Source: Sedimentitalea arenosa | GTDB lineage: Bacteria > Pseudomonadota > Alphaproteobacteria > Rhodobacterales > Rhodobacteraceae | Length of the DNA stretch: 64,000 bases | Direction: 5' to 3' | Assembly: GCF_016428585.1 (NCBI RefSeq) | Contig: NZ_JAELVR010000006.1 | Coordinates: 124,001 to 188,000, forward strand | Shown: piece by piece, positions 26,577 to 37,785 of the stretch | How the letters are laid out: every line of letters begins with the position of its first letter | Position numbering within the stretch: position 1 is the first letter of the stretch | Notes under the pieces: generated by a model | Seen by the model: the letters and a program-made list of their open reading frames with translations, nothing else | Database searches by the model: none | Told to the model about the DNA's origin: nothing | Position numbers and translations under genes: made by a program

Positions 26577-29288
26577 TCAGAGCACGCTGCCGTGGCAATG
26601 CTTGAACTTCTTGCCACTGCCACAGGGGCATTTCTCGTTGCGGCCCGGATTGCCCCAGGTGCTCGGATCATCCTCCACAAAGCCCTCTTTCGCGGCTTCT
26701 GGCGGCGGCGTGTCCTCCGTCACCTCGGCGCGAGCCTGCGCGACGGCCTCGTTCGCTTGCGCCTGCTGTGCGGCGATCTGCGCCATCATCTTCTGCTGTT
26801 CTTCCTGCGTCAGCGGTCGGATCTGGGCGAGGTTCTGGGTCACGGTTTCGCGCAACCCGTCCAACAATCCCTCGAACAGCTGGAAGGCTTCGGTCTTGTA
26901 CTCGTTCAGCGGATCGCGCTGCGCATACCCGCGGAAGCCGACGACCGAGCGCAGGTGTTCCAGCGTCAGCAGGTGCTCGCGCCACTTTGTGTCGATCGTC
27001 TGGAGCAGGATCTGCTTTTCGATGTCCCGCATCGTCTCCGGGCCGAAATCGATCGCCTTCCTGGCCATCATCTCGTCGGTCGCCTTGACGAGCCGTTCAC
27101 GGATCGCCTCGTCGTCGACACCCTCTTCGTCGCACCATTCCATGACCGGAACATCGACGCCCAGCTTCTCAATCACCTGGGCATAGAGCCCTTCGGTGTC
27201 CCACTGGTCGGCGTAGGTCTTCGGCGGCATGTAGGTGTCGATCAGATCGTCGATCACCTGCGCCCGCATGTCGGCAGTGATGTCGGACAGGTCCTTCGCC
27301 GCCATGATCTCGCGACGCTGCTGGAAGATCACCTTGCGCTGGTCGTTCATCACGTCGTCGAACTTCAGAACGTTCTTGCGCATGTCGAAGTTGCGCGCTT
27401 CGACCTTGGCCTGCGCCCGTTCCAGTGACTTGTTCACCCAGGGGTGAACGATGGCTTCGCCTTCTTTCAGGCCCAGCGTCTTGAGAACCTTGTCCAGTCG
27501 ATCGGAGCCGAAGATCCGCATCAGGTCGTCTTCGAGACTCAGATAGAAGACCGTGCGCCCCGGGTCGCCCTGACGACCGGACCGGCCGCGCAACTGGTTG
27601 TCGATGCGGCGGCTCTCGTGCCGTTCGGACGCCATGACATAAAGCCCGCCCGCGTCGATCACCTTCTGCTTTTCCTCGGCATGCCGCGCTTCCTCGGCGG
27701 CGCGCAGCTCGGCCGGGTCGGCCTCGGGGCTCTCTTCGAGCGCGGCCAGCACCTTCAACTCGACATTGCCGCCAAGCTGGATATCAGTGCCGCGACCGGC
27801 CATGTTGGTGGCGATCGTCACAGCGCCGAGACGGCCCGCGTCGGCGACGATCTGGGCTTCCTTCTCGTGCTGGCGCGCGTTCAGCACGTTGTGCTCGATT
27901 TTCGCCTCGGTCAGTAACTGGCTCAGCATCTCGGACTTCTCGATCGAGGTCGTGCCCACCAAAACCGGCTGACCCTTCTCGTTGGCCTTCTGGATCTCTT
28001 CGATCATCGCCGTGTATTTCTCGCGCGCGGTGCGATAGACCTGATCGTCCTCGTCGATCCGGGCGATGGGACGGTTCGTCGGCACCTCGACTACGCCCAG
28101 ACCGTAGATTTCCTGGAACTCCTCGGCCTCGGTCACGGCGGTGCCGGTCATGCCCGACAGCCCTTCGTAGAGACGGAAGTAGTTCTGGAAGGTAACCGAG
28201 GCCAGCGTGACGTTCTCGGGCTGGATCTTGACGCCCTCCTTGGCCTCGATCGCCTGGTGCAGGCCTTCGGACAGCCGGCGACCGGCCATCATGCGCCCCG
28301 TGAACTCGTCGATCAGCACCACGTTGCCGTCGCGCACGATGTATTCCTTGTCCTTCTGGAACATCTTGTGCGCGCGCAGACCCTGGTTGACATGGTGCAC
28401 GATGGTCGTGCTTTCCGGATCATAGAGCGACTGCCCTTCCTCCAGCAGCCCGCGGGCGCGCAGTTGCTCCTCGAGATACTCGTTGCCGTCGTCGGTGAAG
28501 GTCACGTTGCGGGTCTTCTCGTCGATCGTGTAGTGATCCTCGGTCAGGGACGGAATCACAGCATCGACTTTCTGATACAGTTCCGAGCGGTCTTCGGCCG
28601 GGCCCGAGATGATCAGCGGCGTGCGCGCCTCGTCGATCAGGATGCTGTCGACCTCGTCCACGATGGCGAAGTTGTGCTGCTTCTGGAGCACTTCGGACAG
28701 GTCGGATTTCAGGTTGTCGCGCAGGTAGTCGAAGCCGAATTCGTTGTTCGTGCCATAGGTGATGTCGCTGTTGTAGGCGCCCATCTTATCGGCCGGGTTC
28801 ATGTTCGGATAGATTACGCCGGTGGTCATGCCCAGCATGGCAAAGACCTTGCCCATCCATTCGCTGTCACGACGCGCCAGGTAGTCGTTGACCGTGACCA
28901 CGTGCACGCCCTTGCCGGTCAGCGCGTTCAGATAGGCGGGGAAGGTCGCGACCAGCGTCTTGCCCTCACCGGTCTTCATCTCGGCGATGTTGCGCTGGTG
29001 CAGGAAAACGCCACCCATCAGCTGGACGTCGAAGGCGCGCAGCCCCAGCGCGCGCCGCGCGGCCTCGCGGCAGTTGGCGAAGGCTTCGGGCAGCAACTCG
29101 TCGAGGCTGGTGCCGTCCAACGCCCGCTTGCGCAGTTCGGCGGTCTTTTCCTTCAGCCCGTCATCGCTCAGCTTCTCGAAATCGGCCTCCAGCGCGTTGA
29201 TCTGGTCGATCAAGGGACGCGTCGCCTTGATTTTCCGGTCGTTCGGTGTGCCGAACACCTTTTTGGCGATTGTTCCGAATCCCAGCAT
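26577..29288 (-). CDS. secA: Preprotein translocase ATPase SecA
   Basis: The motor that pushes unfolded preproteins through SecYEG. The 903-residue product has the nucleotide-binding domain with MKTGEGKT (Walker A) and the [15 protein letters not shown] segment, the preprotein cross-linking region, the second helicase domain ([10 protein letters not shown]) and the C-terminal zinc-binding tail [17 protein letters not shown] that binds SecB. The start at 29288 gives the standard N-terminus [19 protein letters not shown]; an ATG further upstream at 29423 adds no family sequence. It is divergent from the periplasmic PPIase gene. Confidence 0.98.
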   Translation of the reverse strand: MLGFGTIAKKVFGTPNDRKIKATRPLIDQINALEADFEKLSDDGLKEKTAELRKRALDGTSLDELLPEAFANCREAARRALGLRAFDVQLMGGVFLHQRNIAEMKTGEGKTLVATFPAYLNALTGKGVHVVTVNDYLARRDSEWMGKVFAMLGMTTGVIYPNMNPADKMGAYNSDITYGTNNEFGFDYLRDNLKSDLSEVLQKQHNFAIVDEVDSILIDEARTPLIISGPAEDRSELYQKVDAVIPSLTEDHYTIDEKTRNVTFTDDGNEYLEEQLRARGLLEEGQSLYDPESTTIVHHVNQGLRAHKMFQKDKEYIVRDGNVVLIDEFTGRMMAGRRLSEGLHQAIEAKEGVKIQPENVTLASVTFQNYFRLYEGLSGMTGTAVTEAEEFQEIYGLGVVEVPTNRPIARIDEDDQVYRTAREKYTAMIEEIQKANEKGQPVLVGTTSIEKSEMLSQLLTEAKIEHNVLNARQHEKEAQIVADAGRLGAVTIATNMAGRGTDIQLGGNVELKVLAALEESPEADPAELRAAEEARHAEEKQKVIDAGGLYVMASERHESRRIDNQLRGRSGRQGDPGRTVFYLSLEDDLMRIFGSDRLDKVLKTLGLKEGEAIVHPWVNKSLERAQAKVEARNFDMRKNVLKFDDVMNDQRKVIFQQRREIMAAKDLSDITADMRAQVIDDLIDTYMPPKTYADQWDTEGLYAQVIEKLGVDVPVMEWCDEEGVDDEAIRERLVKATDEMMARKAIDFGPETMRDIEKQILLQTIDTKWREHLLTLEHLRSVVGFRGYAQRDPLNEYKTEAFQLFEGLLDGLRETVTQNLAQIRPLTQEEQQKMMAQIAAQQAQANEAVAQARAEVTEDTPPPEAAKEGFVEDDPSTWGNPGRNEKCPCGSGKKFKHCHGSVL

Positions 29289-29461
29289 GCTTACTCCAGC
29301 CGATCTGACTTTTCCTGTTTGGTGCAGGCTTGCCCGCCATGCCTGCAACCCATAGATACGGGGAAGAACGACGGTGCTGCATAGGCCACAAGGCGATGTA
29401 AGGGCCGGTTGAAACAGTGTCAACGCCGCGCCCTGTCGCGGCCCACGAATAGGAAGATTTC

Positions 29462-30313
29462 ATGCCAAAACGCTCCACACTCCTGTCCGCTGTCGCAATC
29501 TGCGTGGCCGTGGCCCTGCCCGCCACCGCCGAGGAGACGCCGACGGCGGATACGGTGGTCGCCCGCGTCAATGGCGAGGAAATCACCCTCGGCCACATGA
29601 TCCTGGCGCGCGCGGTCCTGCCGCAGCAGTATCAGGAGCTGCCGGACGACGTTCTCTACAATGCCATTCTCGACCAGCTGATCCAGCAGACCGCACTGGT
29701 GCAGTCGCGCGACTCGGACGTGCCGGAACAGGTGCGCCTGTCTCTGGAAAACGAGCGCCGTTCCCTGCTGGCCGCCGCCGCGATCGACTCGGTCGTGCAG
29801 GGAGTGGGAAGTGAAGAAGAAGTCCGCGCCGCTTACGAAGCGAAATACGGCGAGGATTTCAGCGAGAATGAATACAACGCCTCGCACATCCTGGTGGAAA
29901 CCGAAGAGGCCGCAACCGAGATCAAGGCCGAGCTTGACGCCGGGGCCGACTTCGCCGAGATGGCCCGCGCCAAGTCGACCGGTCCCTCCGGCCCGAACGG
30001 CGGCGAGCTCGGGTGGTTCGGCGACGGCGCCATGGTGCCCGAATTCGAACAGGCCGTGACCAGCCTGGAAACGGGCGAGATTTCCGCGCCGATCCAGACC
30101 CAGTTCGGCTGGCACGTCATCATCCTCAACGACACCCGCAAGAAATCCGCGCCCGAGCTGGGTGATGTGCGCGAAACGCTCTTGCAGGAACTGCGTGAAA
30201 AGGCGGTCGAGAACAAGATCGAGGACCTGACCCGACAGGCAGAGATCGAGCGCCCGGCCGTCGAAGGGCTGAACCCCGAGATCCTGCGCAACCTTGGCCT
30301 TGTCGAAAACTGA
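29462..30313 (+). CDS. Periplasmic parvulin-type peptidyl-prolyl isomerase
   Basis: Catalyses cis-trans isomerisation of prolyl bonds in exported proteins. The 283-residue product has a signal peptide (1-23, ending PATA-EE), an N-terminal SurA-like helical region, and a rotamase domain (about 138-228, NASHILVETEEAA...GGELGWFGDGAMVPEFEQAV...TQFGWHVIIL). Its size matches alphaproteobacterial PpiC/parvulin-like proteins. The stop overlaps the argJ start (TGATG), so the genes are cotranscribed. The divergent secA gene fits a protein-export context. Confidence 0.9.
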   Translation: MPKRSTLLSAVAICVAVALPATAEETPTADTVVARVNGEEITLGHMILARAVLPQQYQELPDDVLYNAILDQLIQQTALVQSRDSDVPEQVRLSLENERRSLLAAAAIDSVVQGVGSEEEVRAAYEAKYGEDFSENEYNASHILVETEEAATEIKAELDAGADFAEMARAKSTGPSGPNGGELGWFGDGAMVPEFEQAVTSLETGEISAPIQTQFGWHVIILNDTRKKSAPELGDVRETLLQELREKAVENKIEDLTRQAEIERPAVEGLNPEILRNLGLVEN

Positions 30314-31539
30314 TGGCCAAGATTGAGAAGCGGTCGCCGCTCGCGCCCGAAACCTTTCCAGACCTGCCGCCCATTGCCGGCGTCCGCTTTGCCACCACGG
30401 AGGCGGGCGTACGCTACAAGGGGCGCACGGATGTGATGCTGGCAGTGCTCGATGCGGGCACATCCGTTGCCGGTGTCTTCACCCGGTCGGCGACCCGCTC
30501 TGCGCCGGTTCTGGACTGCCAGGCCAAGCTGGGTGGCGCAAATGATGGCCCAGCCGCGATCCTCGTCAATTCGGGCAATTCGAACGCCTTCACGGGTCAC
30601 CATGGGCAGACTTCGGTCCAACAGATCACCGAGGCCGTCGCGCGTGCCGCCGGTGTCGATCAGAGCCGGGTCTTCACCGCATCGACCGGCGTCATCGGCG
30701 AACCCCTGCCGCATGAGCGGATCGTCGCGAAGCTGGACGAACTGACCGAAGCATTGGACGCCGCCCGGATCAAGGACGCAGCCGAAGCGATCATGACCAC
30801 GGACACGTTCCCCAAGGGCGCTTTCGCCCGCGTGGATATCGACGGGACATCCGTCACCATCGCAGGCATCGCCAAGGGATCCGGCATGATCGCACCCGAC
30901 ATGGCGACGATGCTGGTCTATATCTTCACCGATGCAAAGGTCGAACAGGGCGCGCTGCAGGCGATGCTGTCAGAGCTGACCGATACGACCTTCAACTGCA
31001 TCACGGTGGACAGCGACACCTCGACCTCCGACAGCCTGATGCTTTGCGCCACCGGCGCCGCACAGGTCGACGCGACCGGAAACACGGCTTTCCACGATGC
31101 CCTGCACGAGGTCATGCTGGACCTTGCGCACCAGGTCGTGCGTGACGGGGAGGGCGCGACCAAGTTCGTGGAAATCCGCGTGACGGGGGCGGCATCCGAC
31201 GCGGATGCCAAGACGCATGCTCTGTCAATCGCCAACTCGCCGTTGGTCAAGACCGCCATTGCAGGCGAGGATCCGAACTGGGGCCGAGTCGTCATGGCCG
31301 TCGGAAAATCCGGCGCAGCGGCGGATCGCGACAAGCTCAGCATCCGCTTCGGCGACGTGCTGGTCGCCGAAAACGGATGGGTCAGCCCGAACTATCGCGA
31401 GGAAGACGCCGCAGCGCATATGAAGGGCGAGAACCTGCGGATTGCCGTCGATATCGGGCTGGGCACGGGCGAGTCCACTGTCTGGACCTGCGATCTGACG
31501 CACGGGTACATCGACATCAACGCGGATTACCGGTCGTGA
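30313..31539 (+). CDS. argJ: Bifunctional glutamate N-acetyltransferase / ornithine acetyltransferase ArgJ
   Basis: Recycles the acetyl group from N-acetylornithine to glutamate in arginine synthesis. The 408-residue precursor self-cleaves within MATML (197-201), making Thr199 the N-terminal nucleophile of the beta chain; the conserved KGSGMIAPDMATML and DSDTSTSDS segments are intact. It shares a base with the upstream PPIase stop. argG, a later step of the same pathway, lies far away at 59890-61107. Whether it also accepts acetyl-CoA (bifunctional) cannot be told from the sequence. Confidence 0.95.
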   Translation: MAKIEKRSPLAPETFPDLPPIAGVRFATTEAGVRYKGRTDVMLAVLDAGTSVAGVFTRSATRSAPVLDCQAKLGGANDGPAAILVNSGNSNAFTGHHGQTSVQQITEAVARAAGVDQSRVFTASTGVIGEPLPHERIVAKLDELTEALDAARIKDAAEAIMTTDTFPKGAFARVDIDGTSVTIAGIAKGSGMIAPDMATMLVYIFTDAKVEQGALQAMLSELTDTTFNCITVDSDTSTSDSLMLCATGAAQVDATGNTAFHDALHEVMLDLAHQVVRDGEGATKFVEIRVTGAASDADAKTHALSIANSPLVKTAIAGEDPNWGRVVMAVGKSGAAADRDKLSIRFGDVLVAENGWVSPNYREEDAAAHMKGENLRIAVDIGLGTGESTVWTCDLTHGYIDINADYRS

Positions 31540-31567
31540 GGCAGGCCGACCATGCGGACAACGCGCT

Positions 31568-31966
31568 ATGAGAACCGTTCTCGTGGCAGCCGTCGCGCTG
31601 ATCGACGTCGATGGACGGGTGCTACTGGCACAGCGCCCGGAGGGAAAGTCGATGGCCGGCCTGTGGGAATTTCCCGGAGGCAAGGTCGAAACGGGTGAAA
31701 CGCCGGAAGCCGCCCTGATCCGCGAATTGCAGGAGGAACTGGGTATCGACACCTGGCGGTCCTGCCTCGCGCCCCTGACCTTTGCAAGCCACAGCTATGA
31801 CGATTTCCACCTGTTGATGCCGCTGTTCGCCTGCCGGAAATGGCAGGGAATTCCCAGCGCAAACGAAGGTCAGACCCTCGCCTGGGTGCGCCCGCAGAAA
31901 CTGCGCGACTACCCGATGCCGCCTGCGGACATCCCCTTGATACCGATCCTGCGGGATTGGCTTTGA
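31568..31966 (+). CDS. mutT: 8-oxo-dGTP diphosphatase MutT
   Basis: Removes mutagenic 8-oxo-dGTP from the nucleotide pool. The 132-residue product has the Nudix box GGKVETGETPEAALIRELQEELGI-like signature at about 37-60 with GX5EX7REXXEEXGI intact, and the MutT-specific N-terminus (LLAQRPEGKSMAGLWEFPGG). Its length equals E. coli MutT. It follows argJ by 28 nt on the same strand, probably as the third gene of the PPIase-argJ-mutT run. Confidence 0.9.
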   Translation: MRTVLVAAVALIDVDGRVLLAQRPEGKSMAGLWEFPGGKVETGETPEAALIRELQEELGIDTWRSCLAPLTFASHSYDDFHLLMPLFACRKWQGIPSANEGQTLAWVRPQKLRDYPMPPADIPLIPILRDWL

Positions 31967-32132
31967 CATCTGCGTCAGCGCGATTTCCCCGATTTTCCGG
32001 CGTTTTCGTTCCCAATGCGCCGAGTCTTTGGGCAACACTCGCAATTTGAAACGAATTCATGATCAAAAATTAAAGGTTTTGGAAACCAATCTGTGCATAG
32101 CTTGTCATGTCGAGGCTGGGAAAGGTTAAGAC

Positions 32133-32267
32133 ATGTTGCGCACCATCATCATGGGGACTTGCGTACTTATTCAGGGAACCTTCATTCGGACCCTTCCTGA
32201 CGGGCGTATCGCCGTCCGGGTCGGGTCGACTGTCTACAAGGGACAACCGGTTTCCCGCGCGGGCTGA
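32133..32267 (+). CDS. Small conserved-looking protein, 44 residues
   Basis: This short gene encodes a 44-residue peptide beginning MLRTIIMGTCVLIQG and ending GQPVSRAG. AAAGG lies 7 nt before the ATG, which is ideal spacing, and an AT-rich stretch upstream (32040-32100) could hold its promoter. The composition (hydrophobic N-terminus, then TLPDGRIAVRVGSTVYKGQ) resembles small proteins I recall from other Rhodobacteraceae, but I cannot name a family. A bidirectional terminator follows at 32293. Function unknown. Confidence 0.6.
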   Translation: MLRTIIMGTCVLIQGTFIRTLPDGRIAVRVGSTVYKGQPVSRAG

Positions 32268-32292
32268 CAGTTTCAGCGCTGCGCCACGAGAA

Positions 32293-32326
32293 AGGGCGCA
32301 CCCGATCCCGGATGCGCCCTGATGTT
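32293..32326. terminator. Bidirectional terminator between the 44-residue gene and infB
   Basis: AGGGCGCA (32293-32300) pairs with TGCGCCCT (32313-32320) around an inner CCG/CGG stem, followed by GATGTTTT on the plus strand; on the minus strand the hairpin is followed by TTCTC. It lies between the convergent genes ending at 32267 and 32344. Confidence 0.7.
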
Positions 32327-32343
32327 TTCGCCATGTCAGGCGA

Positions 32344-34821
32344 TCAGTCGAGAGTGCGAACCACTTCCTCGCGCTCGAAGATTTCGATCACGTCACCCGG
32401 ACGGATGTCGTCGTAATTCTCGAACGCCATGCCGCATTCCTGACCGGACTGCACCTCGGGTACCTCGTCCTTGAAACGCTTCAAGGTCTTGAGCGTGCCT
32501 TCGTGGATCACCACGTTGTCGCGCAGAAGACGCACACCTGCCGACCGGCGAGCGTTGCCCTCGGTGACGAGACAGCCGGCGACCTTGCCGACGCCCGTGA
32601 CCTTGAAGACTTCCTTGATCTCGGCATAACCGATGAACTTCTCGCGGATCTCGTTGCTGAGCAGGCCACTTGCAGCCGCCTTCACGTCGTCCACGAGATC
32701 GTAGATCACCGAGTAGTAGCGGATCTCCACGCCCTTCTGGTTCGCCGTGTTGCGCGCACTGGCATTGGCACGCACGTTGAAGCCCATGATCGGCGCGTTG
32801 CTCGCCTCGGCCAGCCCGACATCGGTCTCTGTGATCGCGCCGACGCCGAAGTGCAGGACACGCACGCGCACCTCGTCATTGCCGATCTTTTCCATCGCCT
32901 GGACGATCGCCTCTGCCGAACCTTGCACATCGGCCTTGACCAGGATCGGCAGCTCGCTGACGCTCTCGTCCGCCTTGGCATTTGCCATAAGCTGTTCGAG
33001 CGTAGTGGCGGCTCCGGCCGCGGCGCGCTTGTCCTTGGCCTGCTGTTCGCGATAGGCGGCGATCTCGCGCGCCTGCGCCTCGGTCTCGGTGACGTTCAGC
33101 ACGTCGCCCGCCTCGGGCGTGCCGTTCAGACCCAGAACCTCGACCGGAACGGAGGGGCCGGCTTCCTTGACCCGCTCGCCCTTGTCGTTCTCCATCGCGC
33201 GGACCTTGCCCCATTGTTCGCCGACGACAAAGATGTCGCCCTGCTTCAATGTGCCGGTCTGCACCAGGACGGTCGCGACCGGTCCGCGGCCCACGTCGAG
33301 CTGCGCTTCGATCACCGCACCCTGCGCGGCACGATCGGGGTTGGCCTTGAGTTCGAGGATCTCGGCCTGAAGCGCAATCGCCTCGAGCAGTTCGTCCAGC
33401 CCCTGGCCGGTGATGGCAGAGACTTCGACATCCTGCACGTCACCGGACATTTTCTCGACGATCACTTCATGCTGCAGCAGGTCCGTACGCACCTTGTCGG
33501 GGTTCGCTTCGGGGCGGTCGATCTTGTTGATCGCCACGATCATCGGCACCTTCGCCGCCTTGGCGTGGTTGATTGCCTCGATCGTCTGCGGCATCACCGC
33601 GTCATCCGCGGCAACCACCAGGACGACGATATCCGTCACCTGTGCCCCACGCGACCGCATCGATGTGAACGCGGCGTGACCCGGAGTATCGAGGAAGGTC
33701 AGCACCTGCCCGCTGTCGGTCGTGACCTGGTAGGCACCGATATGCTGGGTGATGCCACCGGCTTCGCCGGCCACCACCTTGGCGTTGCGGATCGCATCCA
33801 GCAGCGAGGTCTTGCCGTGGTCGACGTGGCCCATGATCGTGATGACTGGCGGACGCGGCTTGAGGTCCTTGGCGTCATCCTCGATCTTGGTGATGGCATG
33901 TTCGACGTCGGCGTCGGAGACCCGCACCACGTTGTGGCCGAATTCCTCGATGATCAGTTCGGCCGTATCGGCGTCGATCGTCTGGTTCTGCGTGACCATC
34001 ATTCCCATGTTCATCAGGGATTTCACGACAGATCCGACGCGTTCGGCCATGCGGTTGGCGAGTTCGGACACCAAGATGGCTTCGGGCAACTGGACATCGC
34101 GCACGACCTTTTCGCGCTCGACATTGCCTCCCATCGCCTTCTGACGCGCCCGCTCCTGCTTGCGCTTCATCGCGGCCATCGAACGCTGACGTCCACCTTC
34201 GCCGCCACGCAGCGCCTGGTTCAGCGTGAGCTTGCCGGAACGGCGCCCATCGTCATCGCGGCCCTTGCCGCGGCTCGGACGCTGTTCGCGTTCGCGCTCT
34301 GTCTTGCGCGGGGCAGCGGCAGGCGCAGGTTTGCTGGCAGCGCCGCGCGATGCATCGGCAACGGCACTGTCATCCGGCGCGGCGGCGCGGGCCTCGGCTT
34401 CGCGCTTCTGGCGCTCTTCCTCGTCGGCCTTGGCCTTGAGTGCTTCCTCGCGTTCGCGTTCCTCCCGCTCCTTGGCCTCGGCCTCGGCACGGCGGCGTTC
34501 ACGCTCCTCGGCGCGCTCGCGCTCCTCGGCTTCGCGCTTGGCGGCTTCGTCGGCTTCACGGGCCTTGGCGGCCTGCAAGGCTTTCAGACGGCGCTCCATC
34601 TCGGCATCGGAAATTCCCGCGGGCCGGCGCGACGGGTCGCCCGCCGGCGCGGCACCGGTTCCGCTGGGCTTTCCGGCGCCCGGCTTGGGAACCACGACGC
34701 GCTTGCGCTTGGTTTCCACCACGACATTCTTGGTCCGTCCGTGGCTGAAACTCTGTTTCACGTTCCCCGGACGGGACCCTCCACGCAGACCCAATGTCTT
34801 CTTGCCGTCTGTATCGCTCAT
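32344..34821 (-). CDS. infB: Translation initiation factor IF-2
   Basis: A GTPase that places initiator tRNA on the 30S subunit. The 825-residue product has an N-terminal region that is long and highly charged (about 90-175, rich in Glu, Arg and Ala, probably a long helix), the IF2_N helix, the G domain ([29 protein letters not shown]) and the C-terminal domains II-IV ending in the IF-2 C2 region. It follows the ylxR gene by 8 nt in the rimP-nusA-ylxR-infB operon. Confidence 0.97.
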   Translation of the reverse strand: MSDTDGKKTLGLRGGSRPGNVKQSFSHGRTKNVVVETKRKRVVVPKPGAGKPSGTGAAPAGDPSRRPAGISDAEMERRLKALQAAKAREADEAAKREAEERERAEERERRRAEAEAKEREEREREEALKAKADEEERQKREAEARAAAPDDSAVADASRGAASKPAPAAAPRKTEREREQRPSRGKGRDDDGRRSGKLTLNQALRGGEGGRQRSMAAMKRKQERARQKAMGGNVEREKVVRDVQLPEAILVSELANRMAERVGSVVKSLMNMGMMVTQNQTIDADTAELIIEEFGHNVVRVSDADVEHAITKIEDDAKDLKPRPPVITIMGHVDHGKTSLLDAIRNAKVVAGEAGGITQHIGAYQVTTDSGQVLTFLDTPGHAAFTSMRSRGAQVTDIVVLVVAADDAVMPQTIEAINHAKAAKVPMIVAINKIDRPEANPDKVRTDLLQHEVIVEKMSGDVQDVEVSAITGQGLDELLEAIALQAEILELKANPDRAAQGAVIEAQLDVGRGPVATVLVQTGTLKQGDIFVVGEQWGKVRAMENDKGERVKEAGPSVPVEVLGLNGTPEAGDVLNVTETEAQAREIAAYREQQAKDKRAAAGAATTLEQLMANAKADESVSELPILVKADVQGSAEAIVQAMEKIGNDEVRVRVLHFGVGAITETDVGLAEASNAPIMGFNVRANASARNTANQKGVEIRYYSVIYDLVDDVKAAASGLLSNEIREKFIGYAEIKEVFKVTGVGKVAGCLVTEGNARRSAGVRLLRDNVVIHEGTLKTLKRFKDEVPEVQSGQECGMAFENYDDIRPGDVIEIFEREEVVRTLD

Positions 34822-34829
34822 AAAGCTCT

Positions 34830-35450
34830 TTATCCTTCCAAGCGGCCCTTGCCGCTTTCCGTTTTGCGTATCCCGCGCAATCGCTGGGCTTCCTCTACAA
34901 CACGTTGCGTGAGTCCACCAGAGGCGAGCGCCGCATGTATCACAGTTTGCCGCCCGAATGCCATTCCCAACTCGTCGGCGGTCAGCCAGCCGATGTAGTG
35001 GCCGAAATGCGGCGTGCTCAATTTCGACTTGCCGCGACCGGACCCGTCGACGGCCTGGATCAGGACCTTGGCATCCTCCTTGGACAGCCAGTCCTTCACC
35101 TTTTCATATCCGGCGATCGCATCGCCCGACTTGCGCGCCAGGCTGATCAGATCGACCACGCGGCGCACCAGTTGCCGCTCGACATCGTTGGCAAGACCCT
35201 CGGGAACGGTCACCTGCTGTTTCAGGCCACGCGCAAAGAGGTTCTTTGCTACAGCCTTGTCCAACGCCGCGCGATCCGCCGCCACATAGACACCTCGGCC
35301 CGGCAGCTTACCCATGATGTCGGGCGCCAACTGGCCGTCGGGTCCGGCCACGAAGCGGATCAGCCCGTGTTTCGGCTGCACCTCACCCGTGGCAATGCAC
35401 TTGCGCTCCGGACCCTCCGTCCGATCCTTCGAGACGCCGCCGCGGCTCAT
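34830..35450 (-). CDS. YlxR-type RNA-binding protein (DUF448 plus L7Ae-like region)
   Basis: The 206-residue product has an N-terminal YlxR fold (about 10-85; [18 protein letters not shown] and [14 protein letters not shown]) and an L7Ae/L30e-like C-terminal region (about 95-175; [21 protein letters not shown]). It probably binds RNA and may act with NusA or ribosome assembly; YlxR is known to sit between nusA and infB in many bacteria. The start is the ATG at 35450. It lies 23 nt after nusA. Confidence 0.85.
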   Translation of the reverse strand: MSRGGVSKDRTEGPERKCIATGEVQPKHGLIRFVAGPDGQLAPDIMGKLPGRGVYVAADRAALDKAVAKNLFARGLKQQVTVPEGLANDVERQLVRRVVDLISLARKSGDAIAGYEKVKDWLSKEDAKVLIQAVDGSGRGKSKLSTPHFGHYIGWLTADELGMAFGRQTVIHAALASGGLTQRVVEEAQRLRGIRKTESGKGRLEG

Positions 35451-35473
35451 GTCCCGGGTTCCGGGGCCTGAGA

Positions 35474-37105
35474 TCAGGCCCCGGCCTCCACGGTTTGATC
35501 CTGTTCACCGTCGGCGTCGACTTGCTCCTCGGACTCCTCGACGAGATCCGTGGGATCGACCCAACCCAGCATGACACGTGCGGTCATGACCAGATCCTGC
35601 GCCTCTTCCAGCGTCACGTCGAATGGCTCCAGAATGCCTTCGTCCTTGACGCGTTCGCCTTCGACCGTGGTCCAGCCACCAGCCAGTTCCCAATCGGCGC
35701 AGGTGGCGAAGTCTTCCAGGGTCTTCACACCGTCCTTCGCCAATGCTTCGATCATTTGGGGTGTCAGTCCCTCGAATTCAACCAGGCTGTCCTCGACCCC
35801 CAACGCGCGGGCATTGTCCAGCGCCGCCTTGGCCTGGGCTTCCAGGTTTTCGCGGGCACGGGTCTGAAGCTCCTGCGCGGTGCCTTCGTCGACCCCGTCG
35901 ATCACCAGCAGTTCATCCATCTCGACATAGGCGACCTCTTCGAGGTTGGTGAACCCTTCGGAGACCAGCAGCTGTGCGAAGAACTCGTCGAGGTCCAGTG
36001 TGTCCATGAACAGCTGCGTGCGTTCCTCGAACTCCTTCTGGCGGCGTGCGCTTTCCTCTTCCTCGGTCATGATGTCGATATCCAGACCGGTCAACTGGCT
36101 GGCGAGGCGCACGTTCTGGCCGCGACGACCGATCGCGAGACTCAGTTGTTCTTCGGGCACGACGACCTCGATCTTGCCGGCTTCCTCGTCCAGAACCACC
36201 TTGGAAACCTCGGCCGGCTGGAGCGCGTTCACCAGGAAGGTCGGCTGGTCCTCGTTCCAAGGGATGATGTCGATCTTCTCGCCCTGCAGTTCGTTGACGA
36301 CAGCCTGCACGCGGCTGCCGCGCATCCCGACGCAGGCGCCGACCGGGTCGATGCTGTTGTCATAGGAAATGACGGCGATCTTGGCACGGGACCCGGGGTC
36401 ACGCGCGACGGCCTTGATCTCGATGATGCCATCGTAAATCTCCGGCACTTCCATCTTGAAGAGCTCGGCCATGAATTCGGGTGCCGTGCGGGACAGGAAG
36501 ATCTGCGGGCCGCGCGGTTCGCGTCGCACGTCCTTGATATAGCAGCGGATGCGGTCGTTGGGGCGATAGCTTTCGCGGCCGATCTTCTCGTTGCGCCGCA
36601 GGATCGCCTCGCCCGAGCCGACATCGACGATGACGTTGCCGTATTCCTCGCGCTTGACCATGCCGTTGATGATCGTGCCCGCGCGGTCCTTGAACTCTTC
36701 GAACTGGCGGTCGCGCTCGGCTTCGCGCACGCGCTGCAGGATCACCTGCTTGGCGCTCTGCGCAGCGATTCGGCCCATTTCGACCGGCGGAACCTCTTCC
36801 ACGTAGGTATCGCCGACCTTCGGATCTTCCATGTACTGCTTTGCCTGGTCGACCGTCATCTCGGCCTGATAGTTCTCCAGCTCCTCCTCGTCGACCACGG
36901 TGCGCACCCGGGTAAAGGTCGCGCGTCCGGTCTTGCGGTCGATCGACACCCGGATGTCCATCTCGGCGCCGTAGCGGCTCTTGGCGGCGCGGGCGAGGGA
37001 TTCTTCCATCGCCTCGACGACAAGACCGGGATCGATCATCTTTTCGCGGGCCACGGCCTCGGCGGTCTGCAACAGCTCGAGCTGGTTGGCGGATGTGATT
37101 GCCAT
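35474..37105 (-). CDS. nusA: Transcription termination/antitermination factor NusA
   Basis: Binds RNA polymerase, promotes pausing and modulates intrinsic and factor-dependent termination. The 543-residue product has the NusA N-terminal domain (1-125), an S1 domain (about 135-200), two KH domains (about 230-345; [25 protein letters not shown]) and C-terminal acidic helical repeats ([18 protein letters not shown]) with an acidic tail. Its ATG shares a base with the rimP stop. It may feed back on the leader terminator upstream of rimP. Confidence 0.97.
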   Translation of the reverse strand: MAITSANQLELLQTAEAVAREKMIDPGLVVEAMEESLARAAKSRYGAEMDIRVSIDRKTGRATFTRVRTVVDEEELENYQAEMTVDQAKQYMEDPKVGDTYVEEVPPVEMGRIAAQSAKQVILQRVREAERDRQFEEFKDRAGTIINGMVKREEYGNVIVDVGSGEAILRRNEKIGRESYRPNDRIRCYIKDVRREPRGPQIFLSRTAPEFMAELFKMEVPEIYDGIIEIKAVARDPGSRAKIAVISYDNSIDPVGACVGMRGSRVQAVVNELQGEKIDIIPWNEDQPTFLVNALQPAEVSKVVLDEEAGKIEVVVPEEQLSLAIGRRGQNVRLASQLTGLDIDIMTEEEESARRQKEFEERTQLFMDTLDLDEFFAQLLVSEGFTNLEEVAYVEMDELLVIDGVDEGTAQELQTRARENLEAQAKAALDNARALGVEDSLVEFEGLTPQMIEALAKDGVKTLEDFATCADWELAGGWTTVEGERVKDEGILEPFDVTLEEAQDLVMTARVMLGWVDPTDLVEESEEQVDADGEQDQTVEAGA

Positions 37106-37683
37106 CAGGTATTCTCCTCGTTCGACCCTTCGGTCTCTATCTCGTCAAACGCGTCTTCGTTCAGCGCGCCAGCAGCCTTGCGCTGACGCAGCATTTCCTT
37201 GATCAGGTCATCGGTCAGGACCAGCTTGGCATCGCTCAGCCAATCGAATTTGAGCCCGATGGTGCCTTCCTCGACATTGATCAGGACCTCGTCGCCGTCA
37301 ATTCCTGCCAATTCGCCCTTGAACCGGCGGCGCCCGTCGATCAACTCCGCCGTTTCCAGCTTGGCCTCGTAGCCTTCGAACATGTCGAAGTCCTTGAGTC
37401 GTGTCAGGGGCCGGTCGATCCCAGGGCTCGAGACTTCCAGGGTGTAGGCATCCAGGATCGGATCCTCGACATCGAGGGTCGCGCTGATCGCGGTCGAGAT
37501 CTCGGCGCAGTCGTCGACCTCTATGCCACCCTCGGGCTTGTCGGCCATGATCTGCAGGGTCGTGCTCTTGCCCGACATCAGGCGCACGCGCACCAGTTCA
37601 TAGCCCATGTCCTCGATGACAGGGGTTATGATCTCGGCCAGTCGCCGGTCGATCGCCGCTTTTGCAATCAGGTCGTTCGTCAT
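37105..37683 (-). CDS. rimP: Ribosome maturation factor RimP
   Basis: A 30S assembly factor needed for pseudoknot formation and S12/S19 binding. The 192-residue product has the RimP N-terminal domain (about 1-90; [17 protein letters not shown]) and a C-terminal Sm-like domain ([17 protein letters not shown]...[15 protein letters not shown]). The start is the ATG at 37683; in-frame codons continue upstream without stop as far as 37827, but that stretch contains the predicted promoter and a terminator hairpin. It is the first gene of the operon. Confidence 0.95.
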   Translation of the reverse strand: MTNDLIAKAAIDRRLAEIITPVIEDMGYELVRVRLMSGKSTTLQIMADKPEGGIEVDDCAEISTAISATLDVEDPILDAYTLEVSSPGIDRPLTRLKDFDMFEGYEAKLETAELIDGRRRFKGELAGIDGDEVLINVEEGTIGLKFDWLSDAKLVLTDDLIKEMLRQRKAAGALNEDAFDEIETEGSNEENT

Positions 37684-37708
37684 GTTCTTTCTCTCAGGGC
37701 GCGAGCAC

Positions 37709-37731
37709 AAAAAAACGGGCCCGCGGCCCGT
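37709..37731 (-). terminator. Intrinsic terminator inside the rimP leader (attenuator candidate)
   Basis: On the minus strand ACGGGCC-GCG-GGCCCGT is followed by six T, a perfect 7-bp stem with a U-tract, ending 25 nt before the rimP ATG. Because the only clear promoter lies upstream of it, transcripts of rimP-nusA-ylxR-infB must pass this terminator. A class of rimP leaders with a 3' terminator has been described by bioinformatics in Proteobacteria, with NusA as suggested regulator. Confidence 0.9.
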
Positions 37732-37785
37732 CGTGTTCATCCGGTGGAGCGTTGGACCAGAGCCCGCCGCGCCGCTGTTGATGGC

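Noticed and set aside
32503-34998. An 831-codon open frame on the plus strand opposite infB
   Set aside because: It is antisense to the clearly identified IF-2 gene and has a composition typical of high-GC shadow frames; no domain is recognisable.
35495-37186. A 563-codon plus-strand frame opposite nusA
   Set aside because: Antisense shadow of NusA, with no recognisable domain.
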